Shown in pieces: positions 37,870-48,201 of a stretch of DNA of 64,000 bases. The stretch is from Streptococcus infantis (GTDB lineage: Bacteria > Bacillota > Bacilli > Lactobacillales > Streptococcaceae): the NCBI RefSeq assembly GCF_019929575.1, contig NZ_JAHZPU010000008.1, positions 1 through 64,000 on the forward strand, given 5' to 3'. A program made the position numbers and the translations under genes. The notes below the pieces were generated by a model. The model worked only from the letters and a program-made list of their open reading frames with translations, was not told where the DNA came from and did no database searches. The stretch's first letter is position 1; each line of letters begins with the position of its first letter.

Positions 37870-38973
37870 ATGGCAAAAACCATCTATATTGCAGGACTAG
37901 GTTTGATTGGTGCTTCCATGGCACTGGGAATCAAGCGGGATCATCCTGATTATGAAATTTTAGGATACAATCGCAGTCAGGCATCTAGAGATATTGCCTT
38001 GGAGCGAGGAATGATTGATCGTGCGACGGATGATTTTGCCAGTTTTGCTCCACTTGCAGACGTCATCATTCTTACCCTGCCAATCAAGCAAACCATTGCT
38101 TTTTTACAAGATTTGGCAACTTTGGATTTGAAAGAAGGTGTCATTATTTCTGATGCTGGATCGACCAAGTCAGCTATTGTGGCTACAGCTGAGAACTGTT
38201 TTGCAGATAAGCCTGTTCGCTTTGTTGGAGCGCATCCTATGGCAGGGAGTCATAAGACAGGAGCTGCTTCTGCCGATGTTAATCTTTTTGAAAATGCCTA
38301 CTATATCTTTACGCCTTCGAGCTTAACAACCCAGGATACGCTTGAAGAAATGAAGGACTTGCTGTCAGGTCTGCACGCTCGTTTCATTGAAATCGATGCT
38401 GAAGAGCATGACAGAGTGACTTCTCAGATCAGTCATTTTCCTCATATCTTAGCATCAGGTTTGATGGAACAAACTGCTAGTTATGCTGAAGAGCATGAGA
38501 TGGCCCGACGTTTTGCGGCAGGTGGTTTCCGTGATATGACTCGGATTGCCGAAAGTGAGCCAGGAATGTGGACTTCTATCCTCTTATCCAATCGAGAGAC
38601 CATTATTGAACGTATCGAAGATTTCAAGCGACGTTTGGACGAGGTTGGACAAGCTATTCATAAGGGTGACGAAAACCAAATCTGGAACTTTTTCAATCAA
38701 GCGCGTGAGCAACGTCAAGCTATGGAAATCCATAAACGTGGCGGAGTAGATAGCTCATTTGACCTTTATGTAGATGTTCCCGATGAAGAAGATGTTATCT
38801 TGCGCATCTTGGAATTGCTAAGAGGAACTTCCTTGGTCAATATCCATATCAATGAGGAAAACCGTGAGGATGTTCACGGGATTCTGCAAATTTCCTTTAA
38901 GAATGCTCAGGATTTAAAACGTGCTGAACAAGTCATTACAGAAAATACCGACTACACAGTCGTTATTAAATAA
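37870..38973 (+). CDS. tyrA: Prephenate dehydrogenase with C-terminal ACT domain
   Basis: NAD-dependent oxidation of prephenate to 4-hydroxyphenylpyruvate for tyrosine. The 367-aa protein has the Rossmann [12 protein letters not shown] (about 9-20), SDAGSTKS (about 95-102), the catalytic [10 protein letters not shown] (about 122-131) and a C-terminal ACT domain (about 297-367), which suggests allosteric control by tyrosine. No chorismate mutase domain is fused. RBS AAGGAG is immediately upstream, and it lies 9 bp after aroC. Confidence 0.95.
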   Translation: MAKTIYIAGLGLIGASMALGIKRDHPDYEILGYNRSQASRDIALERGMIDRATDDFASFAPLADVIILTLPIKQTIAFLQDLATLDLKEGVIISDAGSTKSAIVATAENCFADKPVRFVGAHPMAGSHKTGAASADVNLFENAYYIFTPSSLTTQDTLEEMKDLLSGLHARFIEIDAEEHDRVTSQISHFPHILASGLMEQTASYAEEHEMARRFAAGGFRDMTRIAESEPGMWTSILLSNRETIIERIEDFKRRLDEVGQAIHKGDENQIWNFFNQAREQRQAMEIHKRGGVDSSFDLYVDVPDEEDVILRILELLRGTSLVNIHINEENREDVHGILQISFKNAQDLKRAEQVITENTDYTVVIK

Positions 38974-38984
38974 GGAGGACAATT

Positions 38985-41161
<2,177 letters not shown>

Positions 41162-41165
<4 letters not shown>

Positions 41166-42010
41166 AAATTGCCTATCTAGGTCCCAAAGGATCTTTTTCG
41201 CACCATGTGGTGCAAACGGCTTTTCCTCATGAGGAACTAGAGCCTTTTTCAAATATTACAGACGTTATCAAGGCCTATGAACAGGGATTGGTAGACTATT
41301 CAGTAGTACCAGTTGAAAACTCCATAGAAGGTAGTGTTCATGAAACCTTGGATTATCTTTTTCATCAGGCTCATATTCAGGCTGTAGCAGAGATTGTTCA
41401 ACCAATTCATCAACAGCTAATGGCAGTGCCAGGCCAGTCTAGGATTGAAAAAATCTTTTCTCATCCGCAAGCTTTGGCTCAAGGGAAAAAATTTATCGAG
41501 GAACATTTTCCCAATGCTCAATTAGAAGTCACTGCTAGCACAGCTTATGCGGCGCGGTATGTTTCCGAACATTCGGATCAAGCTTTTGCAGCTATTGCTC
41601 CCAAGAGCTCTGCTGAGGAATATGGATTGGAACTGGTCGCTCAAGATATTCAAGAAATGGAAGCTAATTTCACTCGTTTTTGGGTGTTGGGGGCAGAGTT
41701 GCCACAGATTCCTTTACAGGATGCAACTGAAAAAATGAGCCTAGCAGTTACCTTGCCAGACAATCTACCTGGTGCTCTTTACAAGGCGCTTTCTACCTTT
41801 GCTTGGCGAGGGATTGACTTAACCAAGATAGAAAGTCGTCCCCTTAAAACTGCACTTGGTGAATACTTCTTTATCATTGATGTTGACTATAGAGATAAAG
41901 AATTGGTCCATTTTGCTCAAGAAGAATTAGAAACAATTGGAATCCAGTATAAAATACTAGGAGCTTACCCTATCTATACCATTCAGGATAAAGGGAAGGA
42001 GAAGGAATGA
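41162..42010 (+). CDS. pheA: Prephenate dehydratase with ACT domain
   Basis: Converts prephenate to phenylpyruvate for phenylalanine. The 282-aa protein has LGPKGSFSH (about 6-14), VPVENSIEGSVHETLD (about 56-71), the catalytic TRFWVLG (about 171-177) and a C-terminal ACT domain with the Phe-binding ESRPLK (about 227-232). It overlaps aroK and the following LCP gene by 4 bases at each end. Confidence 0.95.
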
Positions 42011-43326
42011 CTAGAGAGAATCCTTTGACACATCATGAAAAACTGAGATATGACTATCTTTTGAAAAACATTCATTATTTGAATGAGAAAGAAAAGAGAG
42101 AATTTGCCTTTTTACAAGCCAAGTTAGAAGGTCAAAAAGATTCAGCAGAAGTTTTCAATCCAGAAGCCAAAGAACAACTTCTTTCAGACTCTGGTATCGA
42201 CCTGCCAACCTATGCTAATCGTAGTCGTTCTAGTCGCCGTAGTAGTGGAGATCAACTGGAAACGAAGATTCCAAAAGCTAAGAAGCAAAAGAAAAAAAGG
42301 GGTTTTCGTTTTAAACGCTTATTTGCTTGGTTAGGGATGATATTGCTTTGTGTAGCAGTAGGAATGATCGTCATGTTCTTAAAAGGCTTCCAATCGGCGA
42401 ACCCTAATAGTTCAAATGGGCCCAAAGATGCCAAAGCTGCTCAGGTTGAAGTCTTCAATGGACAAGATACGCGTGATGGGGTTAATATTCTGATTTTGGG
42501 TACGGATGGCCGTATTGGACAGAATAGTGCAGAAACACGGACAGATTCCATTATGGTTTTGAATGTAAGTGGCAAAGATAAAAAATTGAAGCTCGTTAGC
42601 TTTATGCGTGATAATTTGGTCTATATTGATGGGTATAGCCAAGTCATCAATGGTCAAAAACAGACCGACCATAAATTAAACTTGGCCTATGAATTAGGGG
42701 AACAAGAAGGTAAACAAGGAGCTGAAATGGTCCGCAAGGTGCTCAAGGATAATTTTGATCTAGACATCAAATATTATGCACTTGTCGATTTCCAAGCCTT
42801 TGCGACAGCCATTGATACGCTTTTCCCTGACGGGGTGACTATTGATGCCCAGTTTTCAACTCTAAATGGGGTTCCAGTTACAGAAGCGACTGTAGGCGAT
42901 GACTTGCATGCAACGGAAACTGAGTCACCGACTCAAACCATTCGAGTTGGAAAACAACAGATGAATGGTTCGACTCTTCTGAACTATGCACGTTTCCGTG
43001 ATGATGATGAAGGGGATTATGGCCGTACTCGTAGACAACAGCAGGTCATGACAGCTGTCTTGCAGCAGATTAAGGATCCTACAAAACTTTTCACCGGCTC
43101 AGAAGCACTCGGGAAAGTTTTCGCCATGACCTCTACAAACCTTCCATATACCTTCTTATTGACCAACGGTTTATCAGTCCTTGAAGGAGCGCAGAATGGT
43201 ATTGAAAGATTGACAGTCCCAGAACTTGGAGACTGGGTAGATGACTTTGATGTATACGGCGGTCAATCCCTTCGAGTGGACCAAAAAGCTTACCAAAATA
43301 AATTGGCCCAAATGGGATTTAGATAA
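42007..43326 (+). CDS. psr: LytR-CpsA-Psr family wall-polymer ligase
   Basis: A 439-aa membrane protein with a cytoplasmic basic N-terminus (about 1-105), one membrane helix (about 106-125) and an extracellular LCP domain (about 155-400). The domain opens with NILILGTDGRIGQNS and has the phosphate-binding Arg residues in RTDSIMV, SFMRDNL and the YARFRDDDEGDYGRTRRQQ region. LCP enzymes transfer lipid-linked teichoic acid or capsule to peptidoglycan. It overlaps pheA by 4 bases, an odd pairing with aromatic synthesis, but it leads into the surface-polymer locus. Pneumococcal Psr lies beside pheA in the same way. Confidence 0.92.
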   Translation: MTRENPLTHHEKLRYDYLLKNIHYLNEKEKREFAFLQAKLEGQKDSAEVFNPEAKEQLLSDSGIDLPTYANRSRSSRRSSGDQLETKIPKAKKQKKKRGFRFKRLFAWLGMILLCVAVGMIVMFLKGFQSANPNSSNGPKDAKAAQVEVFNGQDTRDGVNILILGTDGRIGQNSAETRTDSIMVLNVSGKDKKLKLVSFMRDNLVYIDGYSQVINGQKQTDHKLNLAYELGEQEGKQGAEMVRKVLKDNFDLDIKYYALVDFQAFATAIDTLFPDGVTIDAQFSTLNGVPVTEATVGDDLHATETESPTQTIRVGKQQMNGSTLLNYARFRDDDEGDYGRTRRQQQVMTAVLQQIKDPTKLFTGSEALGKVFAMTSTNLPYTFLLTNGLSVLEGAQNGIERLTVPELGDWVDDFDVYGGQSLRVDQKAYQNKLAQMGFR

Positions 43327-43335
43327 CATGTAAAA

Positions 43336-43388
43336 TGAATCAGAGCTTGAGGTACCTATGAAAATGGTTATCTTGGGCTTTGATTTTT
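43336..43388 (+). terminator. Probable terminator after psr
   Basis: AATCAGAGCTTGAGGTACC and GGTTATCTTGGGCTTTGATT pair with mismatches and G-U pairs, followed by TTTT. It is an imperfect but long stem. Confidence 0.6.
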
Positions 43389-43421
43389 CACATGGTCAGA
43401 TGGATTTATAAACTATTTTTA

Positions 43422-43430
43422 TGGTATAAT
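43422..43430 (+). promoter_or_regulatory. Promoter of the licD-glycosyltransferase-polymerase group
   Basis: TGGTATAAT, a perfect extended -10, 36 bases before the LicD gene start. Confidence 0.65.
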
Positions 43431-43466
43431 AGAATGATGTATTCTATAGAAGAGGAAGAGAATAAG

Positions 43467-44312
43467 ATGAGTGATTTAAAGGCAATTCAAGCTCGTAGCC
43501 TAGAGATGGCTGAATATTTTGTCGCCTTTTGTAAAGAACACGATTTACTCTGTTATTTGTGTGGTGGAGGAGCTATTGGAGCTCTACGAAATAAAGGTTT
43601 TATTCCTTGGGATGATGATTTAGACTTCTTTATGCCCCGCAAGGATTATGAAAGATTAGCAGAGTTATGGCCTCGTTTCGCGGATGAGAGATATTTCCTA
43701 TCAAAGAGTGATAAAAACTTTGTCGATCGCAATCTATTTATCACTATTCGAGACAAGGCAACAACTTGCATAAAGCCTTACCAGCAGGATTTGGATTTGC
43801 CACATGGATTGGCTCTGGATGTTCTTCCATTGGACTACTACCCTAAAAATCCAGCTGAACGTAAGAAACAGGTACGTTGGGCTTTGATTTATTCGCTCTT
43901 TTGTGCACAAACCATTCCAGAAAATCATGGAGCTCTCATGAAATGGGGCAGCACTATTTTATTAGGATTAACTCCTAAAGCCCTTCGTTATCGTATCTGG
44001 AAAAAGGCTGAGAAAGAAATGACCAAGTATGGTCCAGCTGAAAGTGATGGCATCACAGAGTTATGCTCAGGTCCAGGCTACATGAAGAAGAAGTATCCAA
44101 TTCAGGCCTTTGAAGATAGCATTTTCTTACCATTCGAAGGAACAGAAATGCCTATTCCAGTTGGTTATGATGCCTATCTCAGTACAGCATTTGGTGACTA
44201 CATGACACCACCACCAGCTGACAAGCAAGTGCCTCACCACGATGCCCTTATAGCAGATATGGATAAGAGCTATACAGAATATAAGGGAGAATACAATGCA
44301 AGAAAAAATTAG
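43467..44312 (+). CDS. LicD family phosphotransferase
   Basis: A 281-aa LicD protein. The nucleotidyltransferase-fold core CGGGAIGALRNKGFIPWDDD (about 30-49) ends in the metal-binding DDDLDF motif, followed by HGLALDVLPLDYYP. LicD enzymes transfer phosphocholine from CDP-choline to sugars of teichoic acid, and relatives transfer other alditol phosphates. The ATG at 43467 follows AGAGGAAG; upstream in-frame ATGs from 43380 lie before or on the promoter. It overlaps the next gene by 17 bp. Placement next to psr matches the pneumococcal licD3 gene as I recall it. Confidence 0.88.
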   Translation: MSDLKAIQARSLEMAEYFVAFCKEHDLLCYLCGGGAIGALRNKGFIPWDDDLDFFMPRKDYERLAELWPRFADERYFLSKSDKNFVDRNLFITIRDKATTCIKPYQQDLDLPHGLALDVLPLDYYPKNPAERKKQVRWALIYSLFCAQTIPENHGALMKWGSTILLGLTPKALRYRIWKKAEKEMTKYGPAESDGITELCSGPGYMKKKYPIQAFEDSIFLPFEGTEMPIPVGYDAYLSTAFGDYMTPPPADKQVPHHDALIADMDKSYTEYKGEYNARKN

Positions 44313-45261
44313 TATCATTGTTCCTGTCTATAATGTAGAAGCTTATTTGGAACGCTGCGTAGAGTCGATTTTAAAGCAGACTTATACCAATTTTGAATTG
44401 CTCCTTATAAATGATGGTTCGACTGATGAGAGTGGGGACTTGTGTGATCGGCTGGCCTTGAGAGATAAACGAATTCGGGTTATTCATAAGGAAAATGGTG
44501 GTTTGTCTGATGCTCGAAATAGAGGAATTGATGAAGCAAGTTCAGATTTGATTGGCTTTATTGATAGCGATGATTATATTGACGAAGATATGTACGAGAC
44601 TCTCTACCGTCATTTAAGAGAGGCCAATGCAGATTTATCAATGTGTGGTCACTACGATGTCTTTCATCAGATTCCTGAAAAACAAGTTTCAGAGATTAAA
44701 ACTTGGCAATTATCTTCAGAAGAAGCTATCAAAATGGTCATGGAAGCAAAGGTATTGTCAGTGACGGCAGTTAATAAACTCTATAAAAAAGAGTTGTTTG
44801 ACCAACTGAGATTTGAAGTTGGAAAAATTGCTGAAGACGCCTTTATTATGATTCGTTTACTGAGTCAGTGTCAGAAGGTTGCCGCAACAAATGAGAAGAA
44901 GTATTACTATGTCCATCGAGAAAACAGTATCACCACTCAAAAATTCTCATTAAAATTCTTGAATGTTATTGAAGCCTATGAACAAAACGCGAATATAATA
45001 AGAGAACAGTATCCGGCAATCGCTGACGTCGCAAGCATGCGTCTCAACTGGGCTTATTTCTATGTTCTGGATCGCTTACTGGTTGATTCAGATTTTAAGG
45101 ATAAGGCTTTAGAAGATAAATTGATCGCCTATTTGAAAAAGAATAGCATGAATATTTTACGTGATAGCAGATTTACCAATGCTAGAAAAATAAGTTTTTT
45201 AGCTTTAGTCATCAGCAGAAAACTCTATACTAAGATTTTACTTAGTCAAGATCATCGTTAG
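44296..45261 (+). CDS. Family 2 glycosyltransferase (TarQ-like)
   Basis: A 321-aa GT2 enzyme with a GT-A fold. It has IIVPVYNVEAYLERCVESI (about 7-25), the nucleotide-binding LLINDGSTDESG, GGLSDARNRG (about 69-78) and the metal-binding IDSDDYIDEDMY (about 88-99). No membrane helix is obvious. It is co-transcribed between a LicD gene and a polymerase-like gene, which suggests a sugar of the teichoic acid repeat or a polymerisation partner. In pneumococcus a gene at this position was named tarQ; I give that by context only. The sugar donor is not predictable. Confidence 0.85.
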   Translation: MQEKISIIVPVYNVEAYLERCVESILKQTYTNFELLLINDGSTDESGDLCDRLALRDKRIRVIHKENGGLSDARNRGIDEASSDLIGFIDSDDYIDEDMYETLYRHLREANADLSMCGHYDVFHQIPEKQVSEIKTWQLSSEEAIKMVMEAKVLSVTAVNKLYKKELFDQLRFEVGKIAEDAFIMIRLLSQCQKVAATNEKKYYYVHRENSITTQKFSLKFLNVIEAYEQNANIIREQYPAIADVASMRLNWAYFYVLDRLLVDSDFKDKALEDKLIAYLKKNSMNILRDSRFTNARKISFLALVISRKLYTKILLSQDHR

Positions 45262-45269
45262 GAGAGAAA

Positions 45270-47417
45270 ATGATTTCTATTATTGAGAAAAACTATTTTA
45301 AAATAAATCTGGTATTTTTATCAGTCATATCTTTTTATTGTATGGCGGGACTCATTGTCCCCCTTCAATTTATTTCGGCTAATAAATTTGTTACCTTAGG
45401 TATGACTCTTTTAGGAGTTTTATTAGGTTTGTATAATTTCTTTGTGAAGAAAGCTTATTTATTTGTTAGAAAAATTGAGTACTTAATCATCTTTTTTGCT
45501 ATGAATATTATCACAAGTTTACTGGTGATGAAGTATGGCTTTTCAACAAATATCAAGAACTTGGTAGTATTCTTTATCTATTTCTTTGCTATTTACCCAA
45601 TTTTTCAGACCTTTACCAAAGAAAAGTCTCGACTTTTATTTAACCTATTCTTCTCAGTGATTACTGTAGCTAATACTGTGGGAGTTTTCATTTCTCTTGT
45701 TCAATTCTTTATGTTGATTGGTTACAGAGTTTTCGACTATAAAGGTCTCTTAATTCGTCAAGGATTCGTTGAATCACGCTTGTTTGGTATTTTAGCAAGT
45801 CCTAACTATCTTTCGATTATTTCCCTAATCGTTATTATCTATTTATGGATGAGACTTTCTGCTTTAAACAAAATTGTTAAAACTCTTGCTATTTCTTCCA
45901 TTGTTTTAAACTTTGCCTATATAGTTCTATCAGGTTCAAGAACGACATATATTTGTCTAGTTGTAGCAGCATTTCTTTATTCTTTGATAATATTTGAATA
46001 TAGTAATAAGGCTAAATCATTTGTCGCTGTATTGTTAACAGTTGGACTAGTATTTTTATCTTATAATGGTGTCAAGTACAGTAGTGATCTGTATTTGAAA
46101 GCTCACTCAGCTGAAATTCAACGAAATAAGGAAAAAGGTGAAAACAATAATTTGACTTTGGAGCGAACTGATACCAGCGAAGAAAATATTTCCAATAACC
46201 GCTTTGCTATTTGGCAATCGACAGCCTCGTTCATTCCAAAGAGACCTCTATTTGGTTACTCAGCAGGAAACTGGTATGAATTAGGGAAAACTTATGATGC
46301 AAGTGCATATATCATTAAACAACATTACTTAACTCACAATGGATACCTAGAGTTATTATTCTATAACGGAATCTTTGGTATCGTGCCGATCGCTATTTTC
46401 ATGCTCTCATTTATCTTTGCAAGTCTTAGAAAATTCAAAAAAGACAAAGAGGAAGATAGAATTGATCATGAGCTTGTTTCAGGATTACTGATGACCGTCG
46501 TTATCTTGATTTCTAACTTATTCTTGAGTTCAACCTTCTATGGTATCTCATTATTAGGTTGTATTCTGTTTATAATCTCAGGCTATTATTTCTCTGTTAT
46601 TTCTAAAAAGAGAGATGGATACAGAAAACTATCTGAAGAAGAGATTAAAGAAGTAGAATTAGGGGTAATGGATTATATCCACAATCTCTGTGAAAGAGAG
46701 AATATTAGTTATTCTTTGGCTTATGGAACTCTATTAGGATCCGTTAGACATAAGGGCTACATCCCTTGGGATGATGATGTTGATATCTCATTGAAACGTG
46801 ATGAGTATGACAAGTTATATCAAGCAGTTCTACGGGACAATGACCCTATCTACAAAGTAGTATCTTGGGAAAATGATGCTCGCTATCCTTATCCATTTTA
46901 TCGAGTATATGATGCTCGTACCGTTTATGAGAATAACTATATTGAAAATGATATCGATTTAGGAATTTGCGTGGATGTTTTCCCATTTGATTATTATGCT
47001 GATGTCAATAAAGAGATGGTTAAACTAGATACCTATCGTAGACTTTCTGTTTATACTCTCTATGGTATTCATAGTAAAAATGCTGGATTTAAGAATCTTG
47101 TCAGATATCTATTAGTACTTGTTTTCCGTTTAACAAGAGTTAAAACTTGGAATAAAAAAATGAACATTCTCTCAATGCAGGCTAATGATAATGATTCTAT
47201 TGATTATTTGATGGAAAATAAGAGAACTTCTACAAAATTTGAGAAGACGCTGCTTGATAAAGTAATGGACAGCCCATTCGAAGATAGAATTTATAAAATT
47301 CCAGCAGCTTCTCACCAGATCTTATCAGCTATCTACGGTGATGATTTTATGGAAATTCCACCAGTTGAAAAACGAGTGAAACATGATGATTTTGTCGCTT
47401 ATATAAAAGAGGTGTAA
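45270..47417 (+). CDS. Polymerase/O-antigen-ligase-like membrane protein fused to a LicD domain
   Basis: A 715-aa two-part protein. Residues about 1-445 form a polytopic membrane domain with 10-12 helices and a long outside loop (about 260-360). The loop has the Wzy/O-antigen-ligase-type wording GYSAGNWYELG followed by HNGYLELLFYNGIFGI. Residues about 452-715 form a complete LicD domain with GTLLGSVRHKGYIPWDDDVD (about 486-505) and ICVDVFPFDYY. Polymerase in the membrane and phosphocholine-type transferase in the cytosol would thus be one protein. RBS AGGAGAG is upstream, 8 bp after the GT2 gene. TarP-like by position. The fusion is continuous, with no stop or frameshift. Confidence 0.85.
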   Translation: MISIIEKNYFKINLVFLSVISFYCMAGLIVPLQFISANKFVTLGMTLLGVLLGLYNFFVKKAYLFVRKIEYLIIFFAMNIITSLLVMKYGFSTNIKNLVVFFIYFFAIYPIFQTFTKEKSRLLFNLFFSVITVANTVGVFISLVQFFMLIGYRVFDYKGLLIRQGFVESRLFGILASPNYLSIISLIVIIYLWMRLSALNKIVKTLAISSIVLNFAYIVLSGSRTTYICLVVAAFLYSLIIFEYSNKAKSFVAVLLTVGLVFLSYNGVKYSSDLYLKAHSAEIQRNKEKGENNNLTLERTDTSEENISNNRFAIWQSTASFIPKRPLFGYSAGNWYELGKTYDASAYIIKQHYLTHNGYLELLFYNGIFGIVPIAIFMLSFIFASLRKFKKDKEEDRIDHELVSGLLMTVVILISNLFLSSTFYGISLLGCILFIISGYYFSVISKKRDGYRKLSEEEIKEVELGVMDYIHNLCERENISYSLAYGTLLGSVRHKGYIPWDDDVDISLKRDEYDKLYQAVLRDNDPIYKVVSWENDARYPYPFYRVYDARTVYENNYIENDIDLGICVDVFPFDYYADVNKEMVKLDTYRRLSVYTLYGIHSKNAGFKNLVRYLLVLVFRLTRVKTWNKKMNILSMQANDNDSIDYLMENKRTSTKFEKTLLDKVMDSPFEDRIYKIPAASHQILSAIYGDDFMEIPPVEKRVKHDDFVAYIKEV

Positions 47418-47420
47418 GAC

Positions 47421-48131
47421 GTGTTACAATGGTTAAAAAGAAGTTTGGCAAGTCTTTTAGGGGACAAGAAAGACCTCATCAAGAACTTACCAATCATTAA
47501 AAGTCTCAATGACAAAGCGAACGTTGAATTGGACTCCAAAAGAAGTGAGTTGTTAAAAGACAACTTTGAAGAGATTCTTCAAACGATTTATAGTTCTCCT
47601 TTAAAAGATTATGATATTTGGTTGGATTTTGGGACTCTATTAGGCTTTTTTAGAGAAAATGATTTTATTAGCCATGACCTGGATATGGATTTTGGCATCA
47701 TTATTCCAGATTATCAACGCTTTGTAGAGGATGAACAATATCTCTTGGAAAGAGGTTTTTCAAGAACCAAAGAATTTTATTACAATGAACAATTGGTAGA
47801 ACTATCATACAGCTTTAAAGGTTTGAATGTAGATCTTATTGTTTATGATAAAAAAGGGGAAACAATCTCCTCCGATACGATTTTCTTTATGATTAATGCT
47901 TTGGGAGTACCAACTCGTCATGAGGTCTATCATTACGAATTGCCATTCAGTCAATTACAAGTCGCAAACTTTAAGGGCGTAGATGTGAAAATTCCAGAGA
48001 ATACTAGAGACTATATCAGTCACTTGTATGGAGCTGATTTTGAAACTCCAAATACCAATTATAATTGGAAAGAAAATCCAATCTATAAACAAGGTGATGC
48101 CAACTTTGCTCGAGTTGTTTTAAAGAAATAA
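47421..48131 (+). CDS. LicD/fukutin-like protein
   Basis: A 236-aa protein starting at GTG with AGAGGTG upstream, 3 bases after the polymerase-LicD gene. The core WLDFGTLLGFFRENDFISH followed by DLDMDFGI (about 68-94) has the G-x-LLG and DxDxD pattern of the LicD/FKTN superfamily, but differs from the usual DDDxD. The N-terminus (about 1-45) is basic and amphipathic and may touch the membrane. It likely transfers a phospho-substituent to a surface glycan; the donor is unknown. No close functional assignment is possible. Confidence 0.78.
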   Translation: MLQWLKRSLASLLGDKKDLIKNLPIIKSLNDKANVELDSKRSELLKDNFEEILQTIYSSPLKDYDIWLDFGTLLGFFRENDFISHDLDMDFGIIIPDYQRFVEDEQYLLERGFSRTKEFYYNEQLVELSYSFKGLNVDLIVYDKKGETISSDTIFFMINALGVPTRHEVYHYELPFSQLQVANFKGVDVKIPENTRDYISHLYGADFETPNTNYNWKENPIYKQGDANFARVVLKK

Positions 48132-48201
48132 GCTAAGTACACTTACAAATGAATTACAAAGTCTATTTGTGAATGACACCAGATAAGTTTTAAGGAAAGA
48201 A

